A program made the position numbers and the translations under genes. DNA of 64,000 bases, from positions 2,356,001 through 2,420,000 of the forward strand of contig CAVRXH010000006.1 in assembly GCA_963725175.1 (NCBI GenBank). The letters are read 5' to 3'. The stretch is from DASUBV01 sp963725175. GTDB taxonomy: Bacteria; Actinomycetota; Actinomycetes; Streptosporangiales; Streptosporangiaceae. The notes under the pieces are model-generated. The model ran no database searches, had not been told where the DNA came from, and worked only from the letters and a program-made list of their open reading frames with translations. Position 1 is the stretch's first letter; every line of letters starts with the position of its first letter. This document shows positions 17,181-25,064 of the stretch, piece by piece.

Positions 17181-19003
17181 ATGTCCAGACGCTCACTGCA
17201 CGCCGCTGTCGCCTGCGCCACCGCGGCCGCGATGACCGGCCTCGGCCTGGTCAGCCCCGCCATCGCGGCGGCCGCCCAGGGCACCGCGGCGCGCCCCCTC
17301 GACTGCTGGGCAGGAGCGCACACGCTGTCCAAGCCCGGCTCGCGGGTGTACCCGGAGACCGGCAACGGCGGCTACACCAGCGAGCACACGAGCGTCCACC
17401 TCGTCTACGCCGCCAGGGCCAACCGGTTCCTGGCCGGCACCCACGTGGTGCTGACCGACCAGGCCACGCAGTGCCTGACCAGCTTCAGCCTGGACTTCGA
17501 GCGCACCTCGGTGAACAAGACCGCCGGCCCCGACATGAAGGTCAGCGGGGTCACCGTGGACGGCCATCCGGCCAGCTTCACCTTCGTGCAGCCCACCTAC
17601 CCGGGCGACCCGAACGGCCAGGACGACCCGAACCCGCTGGCACACCAGGCATCGGAGCTCAACCCGGTGGGCGGCCCGACCACAACCCGCTGCCGCCGGC
17701 CTGCACTCCCGAGCTGACCTCGACGAACCCGGCCAAGCAGTACGACAAGAACGGCACCCCGTGCCCGGCCAACAAGCTGGTGATCACCCCGTCTTCGGTG
17801 ATCCCGGCCGGCTCGGTGTTCACGGTCTCGGTGAGCTACACGGGCCGGCCTGGCGTGCACAACGACGGTGACGGGACCACCGAGGGCTGGTTCCGGGCCA
17901 AGGACGGCGGGTTCGTGACCACCGAGCCGGTCGGCTCGCAGGACTGGATGCCGCTGAACGACTACCCGGCCGCCAAGGCGACCTATGACTTCTACGACAC
18001 CATCGCCACCGGCGAGACCGCCATCGCCAACGGCATCCTGGAGTCGAAGGTCAAGCACGCGCCCGACGCGCAGTTCAAGAACGGCTCTCAGACCTGGCAC
18101 TGGCACTCGCGGGCGCCCATCGCCAGCTACCTGGTCGAGGACAGCGTCGGCAAGTATCACCTGACCGAGCGCACCGCCGACAACGGCACCAGGTTCTACG
18201 AGGCGCAGGACACCGCGATCAGCGCGAAGCAGCAGCGCAAGAACCTCGCGATCATGAACCTGCAGCAGAACATCACCGAGTTCGAGAGCCAGTTCAACGG
18301 CTCGTTCCCCTTCACTTCGAACGGCGTCGTGGTCGGCACGCCGCAGGCGAGCTTCGAAGAGGAAATGCAGACGATGATCACCTTCGCCGGCGGCGAGATC
18401 GACACCGACACCCTGTACCACGAGAACATGCACCAGTGGTGGGGCGACAACGTCACCGAGGGCAGCTACTCCATGACCTTCTACAAGGAGGGCCTGGCCA
18501 CGCTGGCCGAGTACCTGTACGCGGCGCGGACCGCGGAGACGAAGGCCGGCGGCCCGTACTCAGCCAAGGGGCAGGCCGCGTTCCAGGCCAGCCTGACGCG
18601 CCAGTTCAGCTCGCTCTACGCCAAGGGCGGGGCGTTCTGGAACTACGCGCCGTCCAACCCGACCGCCTACCGGCTGTTCGACGAGGACCCTACCTACGCC
18701 AGGCCGGGCATCACCTACGTCGCGCTGCGGCAGATCCTCGGCCACGACAACTTCACCTTCGCGCTGCGGTCGATCCAGGCGCAGTACGGCGGGCACGCGA
18801 TCACCGAGCCCGAGCTTGAGGCCGGCTTCCGCGCCTGGCTGCCGAACCAGAGCGCGGCCTGCGGGGCGCAGCTCGGCAAGTTCTTCAAGCAGTGGTTCGA
18901 CACCGCCTACCCGCGCGGCGGCGGCAAGAACAAGCCGCAGATCACCGGTCCTGGCCTGGCCGGGCCCGGCTTCTACGACGTGCCGGGCTGCCGGCATCCG
19001 TAA
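17181..19003 (+). pseudogene. Secreted M1-family zinc aminopeptidase, interrupted by a one-base frameshift
   Basis: The first 165 residues read from the ATG at 17181 (GAGGAGGA eight bases upstream) with a signal peptide MSRRSLHAAVACATAAAMTG and the M1 N-terminal beta domain. At about 17675-17678 the frame changes: ELNPVGGP in the first frame joins DHNPLPPACTPELTS in the second if one C or G is added to the CCCG run. The second frame carries the zinc site YHENMHQWWGDNVTEGS (HExxH near 18420) and the third ligand in FYKEGLATLAEY. The substrate-binding GAMEN motif is replaced by QASFEEEM. Restored length is 607 residues. It is either a real single-base loss or a sequence error; two other genes here show the same type of change. 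Confidence 0.82.
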
Positions 19004-19024
19004 CCGGGCCGCGCTCCCGATGGG

Positions 19025-19052
19025 CAGGCGCCCGGCTGACGCCGGGCGCCTG
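19025..19052. terminator. Bidirectional hairpin terminator between M1 and S53 peptidase genes
   Basis: Perfect 12-bp stem, arms 19025-19036 and 19041-19052 (CAGGCGCCCGGC and its complement), four-base loop TGAC. It lies between two convergent genes, two bases past the S53 stop codon. Confidence 0.7.
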
Positions 19053-19054
19053 GC

Positions 19055-20662
19055 CTATCCGATGGTGATGGTGAAGTAGGTCGACGCCTTCCGGCCGGTG
19101 CTGGCGTCCGTGGCGGTGACCACGACGGCGAACGACTGGCCGGCCGTGACCGAGGCCGCCACCTTGCCGGTGACCTCGCCGTTGGTAGAGCCGGACAGCG
19201 CCTTGACCGTCAGCCCGGCCGGGAGCCCGGTCGCGCTGTAGCGGAGCGACCTGGCCGCCGCCCTGCTGTCCAGGCCGGTGATCTTCACGGTCAGGCTCGC
19301 GCCCGGCTTCGCGGTCTTGTTGCCGGGGTTCAGCACGGTCACCGGGTCGGTGCTCGTGGCGGAGAAGCCGGCGACGCCTATCGGGGTGCCCAGGCCCGTC
19401 GGGCCGTCGTAGCCGCGCTCGGCGGTGCACAGGTAGGCGCTGGCCTGCGCGCAGGTCCCGTTCACGCCGGAGGTCACGGCGTGGAAATGACCGGGATGCT
19501 GGTACAGGTAGGAGGCCGGGTAGCTGCGCGCCGCCGGGGTGCCGGCCAGCGCGTAGGTGGCCGAGATGATCGGGGTCGCCACGCTGGTGCCGCCGATGAC
19601 GCCCCAGCCGAAGCCGTCATAGCTGTCGTAGTACGCGACGCCGGGGTTCGGGTTCCCGATCGCCGCTATGTCGTTCTGCGTCCGGCGGCGGCAGCCGCCC
19701 GCGCCGATGTCCACGGCCGCCCGCTGCCAGGACGGCTTGGCGGTGAAGGCCGAGCAGCCCGAGCCGGTGCCGTTGCCGCCGGACGCCGAGCCCCAGACCG
19801 TCTCGGTCCAGTTCCGCGTTCCGGACTTGACGTGCCGCAGCGTGGTCCCGCCGACCGAGGTGACGTACTGCAGGTCGCCCGGGTAAGAGGCGCCGTACCC
19901 GTCGTCGCCGGACGCGACGACCACCGCATCGCCTGGGTGGTTGAAGTCGTGGTTATAGCTGTCGTTGGACTTGCTCTCCGGGCCGCTCCAGCTATCGGAG
20001 ACGAAGCGGGCCAGCCGGGCGGCGGCGTTCTCGGCATTGCCCATGCTGGAGTTGTAGTCGGTGCGCGCCTCCACCAGGATGATCTTGCAGTGCGGGCAGA
20101 TGGCCGAGACCATGTCCAGGTCCAGCGACTCCTCGGTCGCCCAGCCGTTGCTGCCGGCGTTCCTGGGCAGCGGGCTGGGCTGGCCCTGGCCGTTGACGAT
20201 GCGCAGGCAGCGTGACGCCGCGGTGCACGCGCCCAGGCCGAAGTGCTTGCGGTAGACGGCCAGGTCGCTGGCGGCGCGCGGGTCGTTGTAGGCATCGACG
20301 ATGGCGACCGTCTCGTGCCGGCCCCTGACGGCGGAGTCGTGCGTGAGGTTATAGGCGGTGCGCAGGCTGGACGGCCCGTACCCGCCCGCCGTCGCGGGCA
20401 CCACGGCCGGCAGGTCGCCCACGGGCGCGGCACGGCGCACCATCCGGTACACCGCCTGGCAGGTCACCTGGCCCGGCTTGGCCGGCGGGCAGACCTGCCG
20501 GACCCCCGCCGGGCTGGTCTGCCCGGCGCTGGATGGCCCTGGGCTGGATGGCGCGGTGCCGGTCACGGTGGCCGCTGACGCGGCAGGGACCGCCGCCAGA
20601 CCGGCTACGGCTGCCGCCGCGATCGCAGTGATGAGCCCGCTGATGTGCCGCGTGCCGCGCAC
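19055..20662 (-). CDS. Secreted sedolisin (S53 family) serine-carboxyl peptidase
   Basis: 535 residues from the GTG at 20662, chosen because GCGGAGGA lies six bases upstream; the ATG at 20677 overlaps that site. A signal peptide (ISGLITAIAAAAVAGLAAVP) is followed by a short linker. The S53 domain covers about 85-400: the catalytic Glu and Asp lie in WATEESLDLDMVSAICP, the oxyanion Asp in VVVASGDDGYGAS, and the nucleophile Ser in VIGGTSVATPII. Calcium-site residues near the end (GYDGPTGLGTP) are present. The roughly 180-residue activation domain usual in sedolisins is not visible. The last 100 residues form a putative Ig-like domain (LTVKITGLDSRAAARSLRYS). Expected acid-tolerant extracellular protease. 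Confidence 0.85.
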   Translation of the reverse strand: MRGTRHISGLITAIAAAAVAGLAAVPAASAATVTGTAPSSPGPSSAGQTSPAGVRQVCPPAKPGQVTCQAVYRMVRRAAPVGDLPAVVPATAGGYGPSSLRTAYNLTHDSAVRGRHETVAIVDAYNDPRAASDLAVYRKHFGLGACTAASRCLRIVNGQGQPSPLPRNAGSNGWATEESLDLDMVSAICPHCKIILVEARTDYNSSMGNAENAAARLARFVSDSWSGPESKSNDSYNHDFNHPGDAVVVASGDDGYGASYPGDLQYVTSVGGTTLRHVKSGTRNWTETVWGSASGGNGTGSGCSAFTAKPSWQRAAVDIGAGGCRRRTQNDIAAIGNPNPGVAYYDSYDGFGWGVIGGTSVATPIISATYALAGTPAARSYPASYLYQHPGHFHAVTSGVNGTCAQASAYLCTAERGYDGPTGLGTPIGVAGFSATSTDPVTVLNPGNKTAKPGASLTVKITGLDSRAAARSLRYSATGLPAGLTVKALSGSTNGEVTGKVAASVTAGQSFAVVVTATDASTGRKASTYFTITIG

Positions 20663-20782
20663 GAGAATCCTCCGCATCCGCCGCGGCCTGATGGCCTCTG
20701 GCTCTCATCGGAGCAGATACCGCGACCGTGCGTTTTTAGCAGATCACGGCAGCGTGCGCCCGTGGTTAAGAGATATCTGGCG

Positions 20783-21760
20783 TTACTGGTGGCCCGATAC
20801 GCGATGCGGGATGTAGGGCGCCTCCAGGGCCTTGATCTCCTCTTCTGCGAGCCTCAGCTCGGCGGCGGCGAGGGCGTCGGCGAGGTGGCCGGGCTTGGTC
20901 GCGCCGACGATCGGCGCGGTCACCGCGGGCTTGTGCAGCAGCCAGGCCAGCGCCACCTGCGCGGCCGGGACGCCCCGGTCGGCGGCCACCCTGGCCACGG
21001 CGTCCACCACGTCGAAGTCCTCGTCCACGTAGAAGGTGTCCAGCAGCGAGTCGGTGCCGGACCTGGTGGTGTGCCGCTGGCCGTCCCTGCCCCGGCTGCC
21101 GGCCAGCAGGCCGCGCGCCAGCGGGCTCCACGGGATGACCCCGATGCCCTGGTCCGCGCACTGCGGGATCATCTCCCGCTCTTCCTCGCGGTAGGCCAGG
21201 TTGTAGTGGTTCTGCATCGACACGAAGCGGGTCAGCCCGGCCGCGTCGGCGACATGCTGCGCCTTGGCGAACTGCCAGGCGAACATACTGCTCGCGCCGA
21301 TGTACCTGGCCTTTCCGGCCTGCACCACGTCGTGCAGCGCCGCCATAGTCTCCTCGATCGGCGTCCGGTAGTCCCACCGGTGGATCTGGTACAGGTCGAC
21401 GTAGTCCATGCCCAGCCGCCGCAGCGAGGCGTCGATCCCGGACATGATGTGCTTGCGGGACAGCCCGCCGTCGTTCTGGCCCTCGCCCACCGGCATGAAC
21501 ACCTTGGTGGCGACGACTAGCTGGTCCCTGCTCAGGTACTTGGGCAGCAGCCGGCCGGTGGCGACCTCGCTCGCGCCGCCCGAGTAAGCGTCGGCGGTGT
21601 CGAAGAACGTGATCCCGCCCTCGACGGCCGCCCGGACGATCGGCTCGGCGCCGTCCTCGTCCAGCACCCACGGGCGGTCGCTGTTGTTGCCGTAGCTCAT
21701 CATGCCGAGGCAGATCCGCGAGACTCGCAGGCCGGTCCTGCCCAGGTTCACGTACTCCAC
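20783..21760 (-). CDS. Aldo/keto reductase
   Basis: 325 residues, standard length. TIM-barrel aldo/keto reductase: MEYVNLGRTGLRVSRICLGM at the N-terminus, catalytic Asp and Tyr in FFDTADAYSGG (about 52-62), Lys in VVATKVFMP, His in DLYQIHRWDYRTPIEE, and the NADPH-binding VGATKPGHLADAL near the C-terminus. Reduces carbonyl compounds with NADPH; substrate not predictable. YajO/YvrD-like members have the same length and the MxxHNPL-like QNHYNLAYREEEREM segment. It stands alone between secreted-protein genes. A second start in another frame is a shadow. Confidence 0.88.
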   Translation of the reverse strand: MEYVNLGRTGLRVSRICLGMMSYGNNSDRPWVLDEDGAEPIVRAAVEGGITFFDTADAYSGGASEVATGRLLPKYLSRDQLVVATKVFMPVGEGQNDGGLSRKHIMSGIDASLRRLGMDYVDLYQIHRWDYRTPIEETMAALHDVVQAGKARYIGASSMFAWQFAKAQHVADAAGLTRFVSMQNHYNLAYREEEREMIPQCADQGIGVIPWSPLARGLLAGSRGRDGQRHTTRSGTDSLLDTFYVDEDFDVVDAVARVAADRGVPAAQVALAWLLHKPAVTAPIVGATKPGHLADALAAAELRLAEEEIKALEAPYIPHRVSGHQ

Positions 21761-21997
21761 GCCGCCTCCAGCTCATCGCGTCCCTGACGTTAGCTCCGAC
21801 GCTATCGGCAGCCCCGGCCAGGTGGCTGAGCGGGACCGCCCATCTTGCCCTCGTTCAGAGTGGAAACACCGGTTCCCGCCGTCCGGGCGTCACGGCGAGG
21901 CCGGTGATACTTTCCGCAATCAAGGCATCACTAATTGCGACTAACGGAGCGAGGGCGGCGTCCCCCCGGCGTCCCCGCGTACACCCTGGGAGCGGGC

Positions 21998-23614
21998 ATG
22001 CCTTCGGCTTCACTGCTCGGCCGGCTTGTCATCGGAGCCGGCGCGCTTGGACTGGCCATCGTGGCGACCGCCGGCGAGTCCGGCTCGGCGCAGGCGGTCA
22101 CGGGACAGAACCGCGAGGTCCCGCGCGCGCCTGCCTCGGTGGCGCGTGTCTGGCACCTGTCCGCGCTGCACGCCACACCGGACCGGCGCCGACACCATCG
22201 GCCGGACAGCACCGCCGCGCCGGACAGCACCGCGCCGCGGATCCGGTCGATGAACCCGGTGCAGGGCGCGGCTGGCTGGCGGGTGACCCTGACCGGCAAG
22301 CGGTTCAGGCACATCACCTCGGTCCGCTTCGCTGGACGCGCCGCGCGGTTCACCGTCGTCAGCCGCACCGACATCAGCGCGGTGGTCCCGGCCGGGGCGA
22401 AGTCCGGCCGGATCACGGTGACGGGCACCGCCGGGCACGCCAGGAGCCACGTCTTCACCGTGACCCCCCGGCAGACGCTGGAGCCGGGCGAGACGCTGCC
22501 CTCCGGTGACTCGCTCCGGTCCAAGGACGGTCACTTCACGCTGGCCATGAGCCGGGCCGGCGGCCTCAGCTACCGGGTCACCGGCACCAGCCACGTCATC
22601 TGGTCCGCGCCCACGGCCGGCAACCCCGGCGCGTACCTGACCATGCTGGGCAACGGCAACCTCGTGGTGTACACCGCGAGCGGAGCCAGGACGGTCTGGT
22701 CAAGCGGCACCTCCGGCAGCGGGCCGGCCCGGCTGGTGGCCCAGACCGACGGGAACCTCGTCGTCTACGCCGGCTCGAAGGCGAAGTGGGCCTCCGGCAG
22801 CAGGGACAACAAGCTGAACTCCGGCGACCGGCTGCTGCCCGGCTGGTTCCTCACCTCGGGTACCGGCTACAAACTCACCATGGACCGGAACGGAAATCTG
22901 GTGGAGAGCGGGCCAGCCGGCCGGGTCTGGTCCAGCGGCACCGCCGGGCACCGCGGCGCGAAGCTGATCATGCGCGCGAGCGGCGACCTGGTGATCCGCG
23001 GCCACTCCGCGCTGTGGACTACGCGCACCTCCGGCCACCGGGGCGCCCGGATGATCGACCAGCGCAGCGGCGTGGTCGCCGTCCGGTACCGGGACCACGT
23101 GCTGTGGGCCAGCACGACCGCCCGCGACAGCGGGCTTACCCTCGGCCAGTGGCCGGGCAAGGCCGGCCCGAAGGCCGCGGCCAGTTACTACGGCTACCCG
23201 TATCCGCACGCGCCGGCCTGCACGCACGGCGGCAAGTGTGCCGCCGACAAGTGGGCGTTCTACGAGGGCCAGTGCACGTCCTGGGTGGCCTACCGGCTCG
23301 ACCAGCGCAACGGCATCACGTTCAGCAACTACTACGGCAGCAAGAAGCGCTGGGGCAACGCGGTGAACTGGGCGGCGAAGGCCAGGGGCCAGGGAATCCC
23401 GGTCACCACCACGCCGGTCGCCGGCTCGGTGGCCTGGTACGGGTCAACCAAGGCGGCGCCGGACGGCCACGTGGCCTATGTGGAGAAGGTCATCTCCGCC
23501 AAGTCCATCGTCATCTCGGAGATGAACTACGACGGGGACAACGGGTTCTGGGTGCACACGGTCAGCCCCGGACACGACTGGCCGCAGGCTTTCATCCACT
23601 TCCCGCGGCACTGA
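21998..23614 (+). CDS. Secreted CHAP-domain protein with IPT/TIG and bulb-type lectin domains
   Basis: 538 residues from the ATG at 21998, following GGGAGCGGGC. Signal peptide: LVIGAGALGLAIVATAG. Then an IPT/TIG Ig-like domain (about 75-155: RIRSMNPVQGAAGWRVTLTG, ITVTGTAGHA), a beta-prism bulb-lectin region made of several repeats (about 160-385: LTMLGNGNLVVYTASG, LVAQTDGNLVVYAGS, LTMDRNGNLVESGPAG, LIMRASGDLVIRGHS), and a C-terminal CHAP amidase domain (about 400-538) with Cys in YEGQCTSWVAYRLD and His in APDGHVAYVEKV. Likely a mannose- or wall-glycan-targeted peptidoglycan hydrolase or secreted antibacterial factor. No immunity-like gene is evident beside it. Confidence 0.85.
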   Translation: MPSASLLGRLVIGAGALGLAIVATAGESGSAQAVTGQNREVPRAPASVARVWHLSALHATPDRRRHHRPDSTAAPDSTAPRIRSMNPVQGAAGWRVTLTGKRFRHITSVRFAGRAARFTVVSRTDISAVVPAGAKSGRITVTGTAGHARSHVFTVTPRQTLEPGETLPSGDSLRSKDGHFTLAMSRAGGLSYRVTGTSHVIWSAPTAGNPGAYLTMLGNGNLVVYTASGARTVWSSGTSGSGPARLVAQTDGNLVVYAGSKAKWASGSRDNKLNSGDRLLPGWFLTSGTGYKLTMDRNGNLVESGPAGRVWSSGTAGHRGAKLIMRASGDLVIRGHSALWTTRTSGHRGARMIDQRSGVVAVRYRDHVLWASTTARDSGLTLGQWPGKAGPKAAASYYGYPYPHAPACTHGGKCAADKWAFYEGQCTSWVAYRLDQRNGITFSNYYGSKKRWGNAVNWAAKARGQGIPVTTTPVAGSVAWYGSTKAAPDGHVAYVEKVISAKSIVISEMNYDGDNGFWVHTVSPGHDWPQAFIHFPRH

Positions 23615-23632
23615 GCTTTTGCGAGGACCGGC

Positions 23633-23971
23633 TCAGGCGACGAACGGGTCGGTCCCCGAGTCGGTGATCATCGGCTTGCCGGCCGCCGCCCAGTCCTGCA
23701 TGCCGCCCGCCACGTTGACCGCGTCCCAGCCCGCACCGACCAGCGCGAACGCGGCCCTGGCCGAGCGTCCGCCGGACCGGCAGATGACGTAGACGGTCTC
23801 GGTCTTGGGCACCTCTGCCGCGCGAGTGCCGAGCTGGCCGAGCGGAATGTGAGTCGCGCCGGGCGCGTGCCCGGCCTGCCACTCGTCATCCTCCCGAACG
23901 TCCAGCAGCCACGCACCGTCGGGCACGCTGGCGGCCGGGATCTCGGCAGCCGAATTCGCCACTACCTTCAC
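23633..23971 (-). CDS. Rhodanese-like domain protein
   Basis: 112 residues from the GTG at 23971 (GGGAG just upstream); upstream in-frame residues look spurious. A single rhodanese domain: WLLDVREDDEWQAGHAPGAT (about 22-41) and the active-site loop VYVICRSGGRSARAA with Cys in CRSGGRS, followed by NVAGGMQDWAAAGKP. Sulfur transfer or phosphatase-like role in the cytosol. It has no linked partner gene; convergent with the CHAP gene on the left and divergent from the GNAT gene on the right. Confidence 0.87.
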   Translation of the reverse strand: MKVVANSAAEIPAASVPDGAWLLDVREDDEWQAGHAPGATHIPLGQLGTRAAEVPKTETVYVICRSGGRSARAAFALVGAGWDAVNVAGGMQDWAAAGKPMITDSGTDPFVA

Positions 23972-24088
23972 CTGCTCCCTGGGGGCCGATAGGCGCACGC
24001 GCGACCGCCAGTCGCACGCGGTCACCCGACACCCTACGGGCAAACGCCATCACATGCAGTCACCTGGCCGTCCCGGCTGAGTTGCTGC

Positions 24089-24100
24089 CAGGATGGAAAC
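24089..24100 (+). promoter_or_regulatory. Possible -10 box for a leaderless GNAT transcript
   Basis: CAGGAT at 24089-24094 has its last T seven positions before the GTG at 24101, matching the spacing seen at the other apparent leaderless genes in this window. Weak as a -10 sequence. Confidence 0.3.
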
Positions 24101-24652
24101 GTGATGATTCGCCCCGCCTTGCCGACCGAGCTGCCCGCGGTCGGCGACCTCCGGGTGGCCGCCTACCAGGCCGACGGCTACCTGACCCCGTCATCCAGCT
24201 ATGCGCCACGGCTGCGCGCCCTCGGCAGCCAGGCCGACGGCACGGTACTGGTCGCGGTGCGGGACAACGGCGAGCTCGCCGGCACGATCATGCTGCTGCC
24301 CTGGCCGCACACCGGCGAACTGGTACGCAGCCCCGGCGACGCCGAGATCCGGGCGCTGGCCGTGGCGCCTGAGGCACGCGGCCAGGGCCTCGGCAGGAAA
24401 CTGTTGCTTGCCCTGCTCGACCTGGCCACCGAGCAGCAGGTGCGGAACCTGCTGCTGGCCAGCCTGCCGGCCATGCGAGCGGCCCACCACCTGTATGAGC
24501 AGCACGGCTTCACCCGGATGCCGGAACGCGACTGGACGCCCGAGGGAGGCTCTGGCGTGCTGCTGGTCTACGGCATGCCACTGCCCGCCGGGGACCAGGG
24601 CCGGGATTCCGCGCTTACGGAGGCACCGGGCGCCGGCAGCGACCCGCTCTAG
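24101..24652 (+). CDS. GNAT-family N-acetyltransferase
   Basis: 183 residues. Acetyl-CoA binding motif A is clear: EIRALAVAPEARGQGLGRKL (about 87-106), followed by the C-terminal AAHHLYEQHGFTRMPERDW. N-terminus MIRPALPTELPAVGDLRVAAY is typical of RimI-like GNATs. Transfers acetyl from acetyl-CoA to an amine; target unknown. Start is GTG 24101 or the adjacent ATG 24104. The last 25 residues are a variable tail. A repeat-rich intergenic region follows. Confidence 0.85.
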   Translation: MMIRPALPTELPAVGDLRVAAYQADGYLTPSSSYAPRLRALGSQADGTVLVAVRDNGELAGTIMLLPWPHTGELVRSPGDAEIRALAVAPEARGQGLGRKLLLALLDLATEQQVRNLLLASLPAMRAAHHLYEQHGFTRMPERDWTPEGGSGVLLVYGMPLPAGDQGRDSALTEAPGAGSDPL

Positions 24653-24706
24653 TGCCGTAGCAGATCGCGGTTGCCTTGCGTGTCGTTACCGTCGGCCTGC
24701 CCAGGT

Positions 24707-24748
24707 CAGCCAGTCCAGATCAGCCAGTCCAGATCAGCCAGTCCAGAT
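24707..24748. repeat. Three tandem copies of a 14-base repeat
   Basis: Unit CAGCCAGTCCAGAT, exact at 24707-24720, 24721-24734 and 24735-24748, followed by a partial CAG. Intergenic, 55 bases after the GNAT stop. Confidence 0.9.
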
Positions 24749-24824
24749 CAGAAGGTCATGGGGCACCAGGGTGCCGCTTCCCACGACGTCGCGGTGGACA
24801 GCGCCGCGAGGGAACCTGGCGTCA

Positions 24825-24896
<72 letters not shown>

Positions 24897-25015
24897 AATC
24901 TTGCTGTTATCAGTGAGGGGTAGCAAGGGTAGCCGTTCGGCGGCTGCCCTTGGCTCCTGCGATGCATGGACGAGAAGTGCCAATTAATTAAGGTGCGCGC
25001 CGCTATTGAGCGGCC

Positions 25016-25036
25016 TATACTAGAACTAGTGTTTGA
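25016..25036 (+). promoter_or_regulatory. -10 box and SOS-box-like LexA operator of the DUF222-HNH gene
   Basis: TATACT at 25016-25021 is a near-ideal -10. It abuts TAGAACTAGTGTTTGA (25021-25036), which matches the actinobacterial LexA box TCGAAC-N4-GTTCGA at 10 of the 12 fixed positions. LexA bound here would cover the transcription start. From memory, several mycobacterial DUF222 (13E12) genes are LexA-controlled. Confidence 0.6.
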
Positions 25037-25064
25037 ATGATCGTCCTCCGGAGGGAGGCTGGCT

